Source of the DNA: Bacteroidota bacterium
GTDB taxonomy: Bacteria; Bacteroidota; Bacteroidia; Bacteroidales; Dysgonomonadaceae
DNA length: 64,000 nucleotides
Direction: 5' to 3'
Assembly (NCBI GenBank): GCA_023437305.1
Contig: JAEZGN010000030.1
Span: 124,001 to 188,000 of the forward strand
Shown here: in pieces, positions 44,475 to 53,127 of the stretch
How positions within the stretch are numbered: position 1 is the stretch's first letter
Layout of the letters: the number at the start of each line of letters is the position of its first letter
The notes under the pieces: model-generated
Databases searched by the model: none
Told to the model about the DNA's origin: nothing
The model's input: the letters and a program-made list of their open reading frames with translations, nothing else
Made by a program: the position numbers and the translations under genes

Positions 44475-45010
44475 TTAGTGGATCCGAGGCACCCCATAGT
44501 GTAAATATATAATATTTAAATACATTTCCTTCGCAGAAACTGAATTCAAAATTACTTTAGCCGTCTTGCTTGTAATAAGTAGAGCAGTTTTCATTCTATT
44601 AAAAAAATGACCTTGTTTTATTTTTATGCTAACCATGGTATATCTATAAAAATAATTGAACAATATGTACATTCCAGCACATTTTACAATTCGTCTGTCA
44701 TCTATAGCAAGTGAACTATTTAATTTTATATCTGCAAGGATAGAATTTATCTCATTTTCTTCCTGAACATAATATCCATTTGCTTCTAATCCCTTTCTAT
44801 AAAAACCTTAATTGCTAATTCTATTATATATAATTCTTTTTTAATTTTTTTTAGCTTCCTATATATAATCATTAATCTGTCATAAGCTGATATACAATCC
44901 TCATCTATCTCAATTATTCTGTCTTATATTTTAGCTGCTTTCTCTAAATTTAGATTCTTTTCTTCAACTTTTGCTATAGCTCATAAATAATTCCCATTAT
45001 CTAAGTCCAT
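44475..45010 (-). pseudogene. Decayed TPR-like gene with two stops and one frameshift
   Basis: From ATG 45010 the frame reads MDLDNGNYL, stop (TGA, 44983-44981), AIAKVEEKNLNLEKAAKI, stop (TAA, 44926-44924), DRIIEIDEDCISAYDRL and so on to ELAIK. Near 44805 it must shift frame to continue GFYRKGLEANGYYVQ and run to a TAA at 44475. The helical pattern with an EID..CISAYDRL turn looks like tetratricopeptide repeats. The three lesions make it a pseudogene. It fills most of the gap 44410-45072. Confidence 0.55.
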
Positions 45011-45072
45011 ATTTTTTCTTTCAAAACTACTAAAAACAAATGTATTGGCCTCAAAAGTCGCAAAAAACACTA

Positions 45073-45444
45073 TCAATCAATCGATAATTGTCCCAATTTT
45101 TTTAATATTAAATGTCGTAAACGCTCTTGATGCTCGTCTCCCCATTGCCCCAATACGGAAAGAACAGGAATTAATGTTTCTCCAAATTCAGTCAAGCTAT
45201 ATTCTACCTTAGGAGGGACAACAGGATAAATCTTTTTTGTGATTAATTCGTGTTCTTCCAGCTCTTTCAACTGTATATTCAAAACTCTGCGCGAAGCATT
45301 GGGAATTTTACGTTGCAATTCACTCGGACGCTTATATCCTTCATGGATAAACCAGAGCAAGCGGATTTTCCATTTGCCGTAAAGGACTTCGCCAATCAGG
45401 TCGAGCCCACAATTTAAACTTAACGGTATCTTTCTTTCGTACAT
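45073..45444 (-). CDS. HxlR-family winged-helix regulator
   Basis: 123 residues from ATG 45444 (MYERKIPLSLNCG). The HxlR pattern is clear: CGLDLIGEVLYGKWKIRLLW, PSELQRKIPNASRRVLNIQL and the wing VVPPKVEYSLTEFG. N-terminal C13 is the usual redox- or electrophile-sensing cysteine. It diverges from an SDR oxidoreductase gene, the common HxlR arrangement, and a GTACA-N12-TGTAC repeat covers its promoter. The -7 box ends five bases before the ATG, so the mRNA may be leaderless. The codons upstream of 45444 extend through this promoter and are not used. Confidence 0.88.
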   Translation of the reverse strand: MYERKIPLSLNCGLDLIGEVLYGKWKIRLLWFIHEGYKRPSELQRKIPNASRRVLNIQLKELEEHELITKKIYPVVPPKVEYSLTEFGETLIPVLSVLGQWGDEHQERLRHLILKKLGQLSID

Positions 45445-45445
45445 A

Positions 45446-45467
45446 GTACAAATATATTCATATGTAC
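45446..45467. promoter_or_regulatory. HxlR operator candidate GTACA-N12-TGTAC with embedded -7 box
   Basis: The 22-base inverted repeat overlaps the minus-strand -7 box TATATTTG (45449-45456) of the HxlR gene, as expected for an autoregulated site that may also control the divergent SDR gene. Confidence 0.5.
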
Positions 45468-45568
45468 AAAATTGCACAATAGGGGAATAATTTATCCCTA
45501 TCCGATTCGTTTTTCCGTACTTGTATAAAAATAGCATACATCCTAATTTTACATCAAAAAATCAAAGT

Positions 45569-46363
45569 ATGAAACAAGAATTTAATTTTAATAATGAGCT
45601 ATCCGGTAAAATCGCATTAGTAACCGGTGGAACCCAAGGTGCAGGAAAAGCAATCGCGGAACGGTTGTTAAAAGCAGGTGTAACCGTTATCATTACAGCA
45701 AGAAATAAACCGGAAGAGGAAAACTCCAAGCAGTATTTTATTCCGGCTGATTTAAGTAAACCGGAGGGAACTCAAAAAGTAGTAGATGAGGTTTTATCAA
45801 ATTTCGGCAGGCTCGATATTTTAGTAAATAACCTTGGTGCATCCGAAACACAGGGAGGAGGCTTCGCTGTATTGACAGATGAAGATTGGGAAACGACTAT
45901 TAGAACCAATCTGCTTGCGCCCGTCCGCCTGGATAGAGGCTTTCTACCGCAAATGATAGAACGGGGAAATGGTGTTATCATTCATATTGCCTCTATTCAG
46001 GGGAGGTTACCCTTGTATGATTCCACACTTCCTTATGCAGCAGCCAAAGCTGGATTAATTAATTATAGCAAAGGTCTGTCCAAAGAGGTTTCACCTAAAG
46101 GAGTGCGTGTATTGACGGTTTCCCCCGGTTGGATTATGACTGGCTCTGCAACCCGGATGATGGAAAGAATTGCAGAGAGTTCAAATATCACGGTAGAGCA
46201 AGCCACACAGAACGTGATGGACGCATTGGGAGGAATACCTATCGGAAAGCCTGCCCGCCCCGAAGATATTGCAGAGCTGGTCGGCTTTTTGGTCTCACCC
46301 CGAGCTGAATATCTGACAGGAACAGAATACATAATTGATGGAGGGACTATTCCCACCATATAA
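45569..46363 (+). CDS. Short-chain dehydrogenase/reductase
   Basis: 264 residues from ATG 45569 (MKQEFNF); earlier in-frame codons lie in the HxlR-SDR promoter region. The NAD(P) site is ALVTGGTQGAGKAIAERL, then DILVNNLGAS. The catalytic set is S in IHIASIQGR and YAAAK (Y..xK). The end TGTEYIIDGGTIPTI is typical. The substrate is unknown; the HxlR neighbour suggests an aldehyde or quinone-type stress compound. The DNA is visibly richer in GC than the surroundings, consistent with transfer. Confidence 0.92.
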   Translation: MKQEFNFNNELSGKIALVTGGTQGAGKAIAERLLKAGVTVIITARNKPEEENSKQYFIPADLSKPEGTQKVVDEVLSNFGRLDILVNNLGASETQGGGFAVLTDEDWETTIRTNLLAPVRLDRGFLPQMIERGNGVIIHIASIQGRLPLYDSTLPYAAAKAGLINYSKGLSKEVSPKGVRVLTVSPGWIMTGSATRMMERIAESSNITVEQATQNVMDALGGIPIGKPARPEDIAELVGFLVSPRAEYLTGTEYIIDGGTIPTI

Positions 46364-46374
46364 TAACTTAAAAA

Positions 46375-46725
46375 ATGAGAACAATGGATTTTAAATTACC
46401 GAAAGTCATTTCAGACTTATTAGCAGCACAGAAAAATTATAACAGTGATGCCTATGCAAACTGTTTCTCAGAAACAGCACTTGTCATTGATGAAGAAAAA
46501 GACTACAAAGGGAAAAAGGCTATAAAGGATTGGATTGAAGATGCCAATCAACAATTCAAAACAACAATGGATCCGACTAAATATTTCGAAACCGATTCAA
46601 TGGCTATTCTTACTGCTGTTGTTTCAGGAGATTTTGACGGAAGTCCAGTTGCTTTGGATTATCATATGGAAATAAAGGACAATAAGATTGTCCGCTTGGA
46701 AATAACACTCAGTGATACTGAATAA
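46375..46725 (+). CDS. SnoaL-like / NTF2-fold protein
   Basis: 116 residues (113 if ATG 46384 is used). The sequence PKVISDLLAAQKNYNSDAYANCFSETALV and YKGKKAIKDWIEDAN follow the SnoaL/NTF2 pattern of a cone-shaped pocket that binds or converts small hydrophobic molecules. It follows the SDR gene by 11 bases and is very probably co-transcribed. The pair is common next to HxlR regulators. No catalytic residue can be assigned. Confidence 0.75.
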   Translation: MRTMDFKLPKVISDLLAAQKNYNSDAYANCFSETALVIDEEKDYKGKKAIKDWIEDANQQFKTTMDPTKYFETDSMAILTAVVSGDFDGSPVALDYHMEIKDNKIVRLEITLSDTE

Positions 46726-46809
46726 ATGAAAAGATGAAGAACCGATATAATTTTCAATTTAATTCTTGGTTTAACTAACATCGTTAAAAACTACAATTCT
46801 GACAATAAA

Positions 46810-46841
46810 AAAAGACAGCTACATAATTGTAACTGTCTTTT
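46810..46841 (-). terminator. Terminator after tRNA-Phe (also serves the SnoaL gene)
   Basis: AAAAGACAG pairs with CTGTCTTTT around a 14-base loop. T runs occur on both strands, so it can work in both directions. Confidence 0.7.
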
Positions 46842-46846
46842 TAACG

Positions 46847-46919
46847 TGGTGCCACCAGGAATCGAACCGGGGACACAAGGATTTTCAGTCCTTTGCTCTA
46901 CCAACTGAGCTATGGCACC
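46847..46919 (-). tRNA. tRNA-Phe (anticodon GAA)
   Basis: 73 bases. The acceptor stem GGTGCCA pairs with TGGCACC. The anticodon loop reads CTGAAAA with anticodon GAA, and the T-loop reads GGTTCGATTCC. The discriminator is A and no CCA is encoded. A perfect consensus promoter lies upstream and a stem-loop terminator downstream. Confidence 0.97.
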
Positions 46920-46937
46920 TTAACCGTTTTGCGTGTG

Positions 46938-46968
46938 CAAAGATAGTACATAATTTATATTCTCCAAA
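46938..46968 (-). promoter_or_regulatory. Consensus promoter of tRNA-Phe (TTTG-N19-TATCTTTG)
   Basis: On the minus strand the -33 box TTTG (46965-46968) and -7 box TATCTTTG (46938-46945) are spaced exactly 19 bases, the best full match to the Bacteroidetes consensus in this window. Confidence 0.75.
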
Positions 46969-47183
46969 AAATATACAAACTAATTTGAGAATATTTTTAC
47001 AATTCATAGAGCCCTACAAGCTGCAACCAGCCTAATTATTGAGCTTTTCAGTCTCATTATCAGAATCTATAGACTAAATAAAGTTGGCCATAAAATATTC
47101 TAAAAATAGTCAACATTTTTTTACTTCAAATAGAATTCAAGCACGAACAGTTGGTTGGTTTTACTTGAAAACAAGATGTAAAT

Positions 47184-47510
47184 TTAATTTGATACAGCCT
47201 TCAGTCCAATAATTGAGCAGACAAGCGTAAAAATAAAGAATAATCGCCAAAAGCTGGAAGGTTCCTTAAAAACCAAAATTCCTAACAATACAGTACCAAC
47301 GGCACCAATTCCTGTAAATATAGCGTAAGCGGTACCCATTGGTATTGTCTGAACTGCTTTTATCAACAAATACATACCCAAGGTAAGACAAATACCAAAA
47401 CCAATATACCAGTAGTATGAATGAGGAGCAATTGCCTCTTTTGCTTTTGATATACAAAATGTAAACCCAACCTCAAACAAACTAGCTAATAATAAATAAA
47501 TCCATCCCAT
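47184..47510 (-). CDS. Small multidrug resistance (SMR) exporter, SugE/Gdx-like
   Basis: 108 residues from ATG 47510 (MGWIYLLLASLFEVGF); a GTG four codons upstream is less likely. It has four helices, with the essential membrane glutamate E13. The segment GTAYAIFTGIGAVGTVLLG resembles SugE/Gdx-type guanidinium exporters more than EmrE, though this is not decisive. It is separated by 51 bases from a TetR gene on the same strand and has an operator 16 bases before its start that matches one before tetR, so TetR probably represses it. Confidence 0.88.
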   Translation of the reverse strand: MGWIYLLLASLFEVGFTFCISKAKEAIAPHSYYWYIGFGICLTLGMYLLIKAVQTIPMGTAYAIFTGIGAVGTVLLGILVFKEPSSFWRLFFIFTLVCSIIGLKAVSN

Positions 47511-47525
47511 AATTTTATACACCTA

Positions 47526-47541
47526 TTGAACAAACATTCAA
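47526..47541. promoter_or_regulatory. TetR operator candidate 1: TTGAACAAACATTCAA
   Basis: A palindrome TTGAA-N6-TTCAA lies just upstream of the SMR gene. It differs by one base from the site before tetR. Confidence 0.7.
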
Positions 47542-47561
47542 TTTATTTTAAAAAAATAATA

Positions 47562-48167
47562 CTACTTCAATAAAAAAATATAATGCAATAAAGCCTTTTC
47601 CAGATTCTGAACAATCGAATTTCCATCTGTACTGAAAATACTTTGAAACCAAATACCATCAGTCAGGGTGAACAATTGCATTGCCGAAACTTCAATATCT
47701 GTATCCTGCTTTATCTCTTGCTTCGACACACTATTTCTCAGTGCGCTCTCCCACCCGATCTTCTCTTTTTCGATTGTAGCCTGATACTTATTTCTAAATA
47801 TAGCATCACGTTGCATCACCTGATAAAACAGAAAATGATAATTTAGCATCGACACATTCCTATTTTTAGATACTTTGCCAACAATATCCGATACTATTCT
47901 AGCGATCTTCTTAAAACGCTTACACATAAAATCAACAAATTCGAAAACTGTGTGATTTGCCGTACGTCGAACTTCAAAATCAAATATTCTTATAAAATAC
48001 TTTTCAGTAACCTGTATAAACAAATCCTCTTTGTTCTTGTAATAATGATACAGAAGACCTCTGGACAAACCCGTTGCCTGCTGTATATCAGATATTGACA
48101 CAGCATCAAAGCCTTTCAAGAGCAATAGCTCAAATGTTCTTTCTAATATTAATTCTTCAGATACCAT
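47562..48167 (-). CDS. TetR-family repressor
   Basis: 201 residues from ATG 48167 (MVSEELILERTFELLL); a TTG upstream overlaps the operator and is not preferred. The helix-turn-helix is in GFDAVSISDIQQATGLSRGLLYHYYKNKEDLF. The rest is a helical ligand domain. It precedes the SMR exporter gene on the same strand, and copies of the same palindrome lie upstream of both genes. It is therefore likely to control itself and the exporter in response to the exporter's substrate. Confidence 0.9.
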   Translation of the reverse strand: MVSEELILERTFELLLLKGFDAVSISDIQQATGLSRGLLYHYYKNKEDLFIQVTEKYFIRIFDFEVRRTANHTVFEFVDFMCKRFKKIARIVSDIVGKVSKNRNVSMLNYHFLFYQVMQRDAIFRNKYQATIEKEKIGWESALRNSVSKQEIKQDTDIEVSAMQLFTLTDGIWFQSIFSTDGNSIVQNLEKALLHYIFLLK

Positions 48168-48169
48168 AA

Positions 48170-48185
48170 TTGAACAATCATTCAA
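48170..48185. promoter_or_regulatory. TetR operator candidate 2: TTGAACAATCATTCAA
   Basis: Same TTGAA-N6-TTCAA palindrome, three bases before the tetR ATG. This suggests autoregulation. Confidence 0.7.
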
Positions 48186-48363
48186 CAAAGATATATTTTT
48201 ATAATAAATCAGACAAAATTTAAAGTATAATTATAGAAATTTTATAGAATAATAGTCTTTATAAACCAACCATAAACACAACTACATACAAGCACAAACA
48301 ACTGATTAGTAAAGATTTCAGGGGATAAAAAAGCCAACATATATAAAAACGATGAAAAGTTCT

Positions 48364-48371
48364 TACCTTTG
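48364..48371 (+). promoter_or_regulatory. -7 promoter element of the RluA-type gene
   Basis: TACCTTTG lies 45 bases before ATG 48417. It overlaps an in-frame TTG at 48369, which is therefore ruled out as a start. Confidence 0.55.
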
Positions 48372-48416
48372 ACCATTCTTTATTTAGGTCGAAATATAAC
48401 AAAGGCATCAAAAAAA

Positions 48417-49094
48417 ATGACTGTACTATACGAAGACAATCACATCATCATCATCAATAAAACAGTATCTGAGATTGTACAAGGAGACAAAACCGGAGAT
48501 AAGCCACTCTCTGAAATTGTAAAAGAGTATCTAAAAGAGAAATACAACAAACCCGGAAATGTATTTTGTGGGGTAACGCACCGCCTCGACAGACCGGTTA
48601 GCGGCATCGTTATCTTTGCGAAAACAAGTAAAGCCCTTAGCCGATTGAATGAAATGTTCAAAAACAAACAGATAGACAAAACCTACTGGGCTATAGTAAA
48701 AAATATGCCGAAAGAAGCGGAAGGAACACTCAGAAACTATCTGGTTAGAAATGAAAAGCAAAACAAATCGTATGCTTACGATGTGGAAAAACCAAATTCG
48801 AAGCTGGCTATACTTCATTATAAGTTGATAGCACGATCCGACAGGTACAATTTGCTTGAAATAGACCTCGAGACAGGCCGCCACCACCAGATACGTGTAC
48901 AACTATCTAAAATGGGATGCCCCATAAAAGGCGATCTGAAATACGGATTCGACAGGTCGAACCCTGATGGAGGAATCTGCCTTCACGCCCGAAAAGTATC
49001 TTTCCTACACCCGGTTTCAAAAGAGCTGATCGAGGTCATTGCTCCTCTTCCTAAAGATACCCTTTGGCAAGCTTTGGAAGAAGCAATCAGTTAG
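48417..49094 (+). CDS. RluA-family RNA pseudouridine synthase
   Basis: 225 residues from ATG 48417 (MTVLYEDNHIIIINK). The catalytic aspartate is in VTHRLDRPVSGIVIFAKT, and LLEIDLETGRHHQIRVQLSKMG and GGICLHARKVSFLHP follow. There is no S4 domain. It should convert a uridine in rRNA or tRNA to pseudouridine; the position is unknown. Its 3' end overlaps the convergent TPR gene by eight bases. Confidence 0.92.
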   Translation: MTVLYEDNHIIIINKTVSEIVQGDKTGDKPLSEIVKEYLKEKYNKPGNVFCGVTHRLDRPVSGIVIFAKTSKALSRLNEMFKNKQIDKTYWAIVKNMPKEAEGTLRNYLVRNEKQNKSYAYDVEKPNSKLAILHYKLIARSDRYNLLEIDLETGRHHQIRVQLSKMGCPIKGDLKYGFDRSNPDGGICLHARKVSFLHPVSKELIEVIAPLPKDTLWQALEEAIS

Positions 49095-50238
49095 CACTTG
49101 TAGGAACTTCTTTGCCTACAATTATATCTTCTATACATGAACGTAGAGAGGCATAATCTGCATCCTTAGAAAAAGTACGTCCATAAGTATAACGTGTTAC
49201 TCCTCTTATTTTAGAAATCTTGTATTCTCCATCAGACTGACCATCGGAAGATGGCGTATATTCAACGAAAATAGAAGAGTCAACTTCTCCAGACTCATTC
49301 ATCACATAGAATATATTTTTAACAAAAGACTGTGACGAACCCTCCTCATAACGTTCGTATGCATATACATCAAAAGAACCAACCTTGAACTGATCTATAC
49401 AGAAATTATCAGCAATTGTAGTCGATGCCAACTGCCCTTCTTTGTATGCATCATATAGATTAGTTTTACATACATTCGCCTTATCGTACTGCTCAAGTTT
49501 AATATAACACTGTACCAGTTTTTCATACGAATAATAATCGTCAGGAAGATAACCGACCAACTCCTCGTAGGCTTCTGCTGCTTTTGTATATCTGCCAAAA
49601 TCATATTCTATTCGTCCAATATTATAAAGTACCGTAACCAACAATTCTTTATCCTTCACAATTTTATCTTTGGCAGTATAAAATACATTCAGTGCGTCAG
49701 ACAGATTATCCTGACTTGCATATATTACGCCTATCATGTAGAAGGCTTTCTCAGAAGGAGAACTAAACGATATGGCTTTCTTATAATTCTCCAAAGCTTT
49801 ATTCATATCTTCTTTTGCTAAAAACACATCACCCAATCCTACGTATGCGTCTGCAAAATCAGGAGAAATATCGATAGTCTTCTCAAAATTTATTTTAGCA
49901 TCATCTGCACTGCCATTTGCATTTTGAACCAATCCTTTAACATAATATGCCCGAGCACATTTTGAGCTTTTCTGTATAGATAAATCTATATACCTCGACG
50001 CATTGATCAGATCATCCAAATGAAAATAAGCCTCTGCTACGTAAGCGAGGTTATCGGCCGACAAGCTACGTGGCTGACCAGCATATTGTTCTATTACCTC
50101 TTGATAAAGTCCTTTATCAAACAATGATTTTATATCCTCTGTTGGTTTCACAACTTGTAGCTGTGCCGAGTGCAAAGACTGTGCTGACAAGCATACTAGA
50201 AATAACATAAAGAACAACTTAACAATACTCTTTTTCAT
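49087..50238 (-). CDS. Secreted tetratricopeptide-repeat protein
   Basis: 383 residues with a signal peptide (to about SLHSAQ, residue 26). About six TPRs fill residues 35-265, for example CARAYYVKGLVQNANGSADD, ADAYVGLGDVFLAKEDMNKA and SYEKLVQCYIKLEQYDKANV. The last 110 residues form a beta-rich domain (SFDVYAYERYEEGSSQSF). It is encoded 21 bases after corA on the same strand. It probably acts as a periplasmic or outer-membrane-facing scaffold; the partner is unknown. Confidence 0.85.
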   Translation of the reverse strand: MKKSIVKLFFMLFLVCLSAQSLHSAQLQVVKPTEDIKSLFDKGLYQEVIEQYAGQPRSLSADNLAYVAEAYFHLDDLINASRYIDLSIQKSSKCARAYYVKGLVQNANGSADDAKINFEKTIDISPDFADAYVGLGDVFLAKEDMNKALENYKKAISFSSPSEKAFYMIGVIYASQDNLSDALNVFYTAKDKIVKDKELLVTVLYNIGRIEYDFGRYTKAAEAYEELVGYLPDDYYSYEKLVQCYIKLEQYDKANVCKTNLYDAYKEGQLASTTIADNFCIDQFKVGSFDVYAYERYEEGSSQSFVKNIFYVMNESGEVDSSIFVEYTPSSDGQSDGEYKISKIRGVTRYTYGRTFSKDADYASLRSCIEDIIVGKEVPTSAN

Positions 50239-50259
50239 ACTTAATTTCCTTTATTTTTC

Positions 50260-51336
50260 TTAAAACCATTTCTGCCTTCTTATCCAAAGGTAAGAAAGAA
50301 CCGCAATCAATATAAGAGTTATCCAAGCTCCGAGATAACCATATTTCCAATCCATTTCGGGCATCAGCTTGAAATTCATACCCCAAACACCTACCATAAA
50401 TGTCATTGGAATAAATATGGTAGACACGATAGTCAATCGCTTTATAATATCATTCATCTTTAGGTTATTGTTATTATAATACAAGTCCAGAAGCGAAGTC
50501 AGCGACTCATGGAAAGAAGCCAAGTTGCCCAAGATAGAACGCATGCGATCATCAAAATCATTATAATAAACAATATTATCCTCTCCTATCAATTTGTTTG
50601 TATTATGCAACAGATTAACAAATTCCTCACGCAGAGAAGTTATGGTACGCTTTATATGCATATAATCAACCCTACATTCGTGCATCAGGCGCAGAATATC
50701 AATAGATCCTTTTCCTTCTATCAAATGATCTTCTACATCTGCCAGCCTGTCTTCAATATCCATTACGGTATTTACATTCGCCTGATTCACGGCACTCATC
50801 AAAATGTACAGAAGGAAGTCCGCTCCTTTCTGACGCACTACAACATTATTCTCTTCTATATTTCTTTTTACATCATCAAAAACAGGGATTGCTGCCTCCT
50901 GAAAACTGACGACAAAGTTCTTTCCAAGAATAAATCCGATCTGCATATCGTCAATATCTGTGGTCTCTTTTACCTGATAAAACAGGGACATCAAAACAAA
51001 CGAGATATTTTCATAGCCAACAGCTTTTACAACTTGTCTGTCTCCCAGAAGATCTTTAATATCAAAACCATGCAGTCCAAGCTCTTTACAAATTCGATAT
51101 ACAGCATTAGCGTCAGATATCCCTATTATCTTTATCCAATTTACTTTCGTTGGGTCTATCTTATCCTCAATCGACTCTTGTAATTGAATATTTTTAACTT
51201 CCAAACGTGTTGTATCGTATTGAATGAGCTCGATAGACATCGGAATATCCTTATCTCCAAGATATACAGGTTTGGTTAAGAGGTAGTTGTTTCGCGACAC
51301 TTTATTTTTCGTCTTTCTGGCTGTTCGTTTACTCAT
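50260..51336 (-). CDS. corA: CorA-type magnesium/cobalt channel
   Basis: 358 residues. The N-terminal cytoplasmic domain and long stalk helix lead to two C-terminal helices. The ion-selectivity motif GMN is in FMVGVWGMNFKLMPEMDW, and the end has the basic YLWIRRQKWF. It imports Mg2+ (or Co2+) as a pentamer. The -7 box ends only five bases before the ATG, so the transcript may be leaderless. It heads a two-gene unit with the TPR protein. Confidence 0.93.
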   Translation of the reverse strand: MSKRTARKTKNKVSRNNYLLTKPVYLGDKDIPMSIELIQYDTTRLEVKNIQLQESIEDKIDPTKVNWIKIIGISDANAVYRICKELGLHGFDIKDLLGDRQVVKAVGYENISFVLMSLFYQVKETTDIDDMQIGFILGKNFVVSFQEAAIPVFDDVKRNIEENNVVVRQKGADFLLYILMSAVNQANVNTVMDIEDRLADVEDHLIEGKGSIDILRLMHECRVDYMHIKRTITSLREEFVNLLHNTNKLIGEDNIVYYNDFDDRMRSILGNLASFHESLTSLLDLYYNNNNLKMNDIIKRLTIVSTIFIPMTFMVGVWGMNFKLMPEMDWKYGYLGAWITLILIAVLSYLWIRRQKWF

Positions 51337-51340
51337 ACTG

Positions 51341-51348
51341 CAAAATTA
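51341..51348 (-). promoter_or_regulatory. -7 promoter element of corA (very close to the ATG)
   Basis: Minus-strand TAATTTTG ends five bases before the start codon, which points to a leaderless mRNA or a later start. Confidence 0.45.
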
Positions 51349-51393
51349 TGTTTTGAGTGATATTAAACAATATCAAAAGTAAGAATAAAATAC

Positions 51394-51401
51394 TATATTT
51401 G
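51394..51401 (+). promoter_or_regulatory. -7 promoter element of the phosphoethanolamine transferase gene
   Basis: TATATTTG lies 76 bases before the ATG. Confidence 0.5.
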
Positions 51402-51476
51402 TCGACTCTAAATCCGTATTATTTAAACTAAAGCAGATTTACTGACAATAAATTATTAACACTTGTGATGTAACCA

Positions 51477-53108
51477 ATGAACGAAATATACAGCATATTA
51501 AAGAAAAAGAAAATGCAATTCTTTTTCTTATTTTATATCCTACTCCTACTCCCGATACTTTGCCCTTTAGCCCAAAATTTTACTTTTTTAGACAAAGTTG
51601 CTGTTTTCTTGGTGTGTGGTTTATTCTTTGCTGCTATCTGGATCTTATCTCTCTTTATCAGCTCCAGATCTGAAAAGATCATATACTCTGTAATGTTGAC
51701 TATCTCAATTATTCCGGGATCAATCTATCTGGCCTACTTACTGTTTGCACACGTTATGCTTGAGCAAAATAGTGTAACAAGTCTATTCGAAACCAATCCC
51801 GAAGAGAGTAAAGAATTTATAGCCCATTACCTGAGCTTGTGGGTTATAGCCGGAGTTGTAGTATATGCAGCTATACCAATCGTGATGATCTGCAAAATGC
51901 GGTCGTTCAGAAAGCTCAAAATAAAAGAATATAAAACGCTGTTTATATTGAGTATAATAACAATAATAGCCATTGTTGGCATAGGCAGGGTATCACGGTC
52001 TGTATATTTCATCAATTTCTACAGAACATTTATCAGCTATAAGATCCGTACAACCCATGAGGTAAAAGAGATACAAGCACGTCAGAGCTTAGATTATGAC
52101 GTAAAAACCAATCATAAAGATTCCATTCCTCAGATAATGGTATTGGTGATTGGCGAATCACTAAACAAACATCACATGTCTCTCTACGGCTATCCAAGAA
52201 ATACAAATCCCTTATTGTCACAATACGGAGACAGCCTTGTTGTATATAATGATGTAGTAGCTCCACATGTACATACGATACCGGTAGTGCGTTCTTTATT
52301 ATCGATGAACGAACTCGACCACTCTGAATACTTCACCGATAAACCATCTATGTACGAATTATTCAACCGTGCGGGGTATGAAACATATCTCATAAGCAAC
52401 CAAAGATTTAACGACGAAATGCGGGCAAGCTACGACATACTGCTATCGCTTGCCAAGAAAAGATACAATCTGGCATCTTACAGGCAACACGATGATATTG
52501 TCCTTCCCATATTGAATAAAATACTGGAAAAGAATGACAAGAAAGATAAATTGATAATCATACATCTCATAGGGAATCACATGGCCTATGAATTCAGATA
52601 TCCAAAAGAATACATCGTCTTCAACAACCAAAAAGATGGCTTGGTGAAAGATGCTCCATACAGAGACGAAAAGGCAAAAAAAGCGATAGATGCTTACGAC
52701 AATTCTGTTCTCTATAACGACTATATAGTAAACAGCATTATCGGTTCTCTAAAAAAATTACAGCATCAGGATGCAGCTATGATCTACTTATCCGACCATG
52801 GAGAGGAAATGTACGATTACAGAGATTTTGCAGGGCATGCTTATGAAAAGGTATCGCCAACGATGAGCGAAGTACCTTTTCTTGTATGGCTATCGCCGTC
52901 ATACAGAAAATTCAGGAAAGATCTTGTCTTTGACAAAAACAGAGTTTATTCGTCAGCAGACTTTATTTATTCGGTATCCGATCTGGCAGGAATAAATTAT
53001 ATTGATTACGATGACTCGAAGAGCATATTCTCCACAAATTTTGTTCCACGCGAGCGTTATGTAGGAGAAAAAAAATATGAAGACATAAAAGAGAAGTTTG
53101 AGAAATAG
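51477..53108 (+). CDS. Phosphoethanolamine transferase family protein (EptA/CptA-like)
   Basis: 543 residues. About five N-terminal helices span residues 15-175, and a periplasmic sulfatase-type domain follows. The nucleophile region is VLVIGESLNKHHMSLYGYPRNTNP, with Ser at the place of the usual Thr. The metal ligands lie in IYLSDHGEEMYDY and AGHAYEKVSPTMSEVPFLVW. Such enzymes add phosphoethanolamine to lipid A or core, often lowering polymyxin binding. It converges with a two-component system and stands near LPS-type kinase and glycosyltransferase genes. CptA-type core modification is equally possible. Confidence 0.87.
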   Translation: MNEIYSILKKKKMQFFFLFYILLLLPILCPLAQNFTFLDKVAVFLVCGLFFAAIWILSLFISSRSEKIIYSVMLTISIIPGSIYLAYLLFAHVMLEQNSVTSLFETNPEESKEFIAHYLSLWVIAGVVVYAAIPIVMICKMRSFRKLKIKEYKTLFILSIITIIAIVGIGRVSRSVYFINFYRTFISYKIRTTHEVKEIQARQSLDYDVKTNHKDSIPQIMVLVIGESLNKHHMSLYGYPRNTNPLLSQYGDSLVVYNDVVAPHVHTIPVVRSLLSMNELDHSEYFTDKPSMYELFNRAGYETYLISNQRFNDEMRASYDILLSLAKKRYNLASYRQHDDIVLPILNKILEKNDKKDKLIIIHLIGNHMAYEFRYPKEYIVFNNQKDGLVKDAPYRDEKAKKAIDAYDNSVLYNDYIVNSIIGSLKKLQHQDAAMIYLSDHGEEMYDYRDFAGHAYEKVSPTMSEVPFLVWLSPSYRKFRKDLVFDKNRVYSSADFIYSVSDLAGINYIDYDDSKSIFSTNFVPRERYVGEKKYEDIKEKFEK

Positions 53109-53127
53109 AAACTATCTGCCGGTATAA

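Noticed and set aside
44480..44500. Sequence resembling the tRNA-Phe acceptor end (GGCACC) as an att site
   Set aside because: Only six to seven bases match and the order differs from the tRNA 3' end.
50509..51183. 224-codon plus-strand frame opposite corA
   Set aside because: It mirrors a well-supported CorA gene and its protein is low-complexity I/Y/N-rich without any domain.
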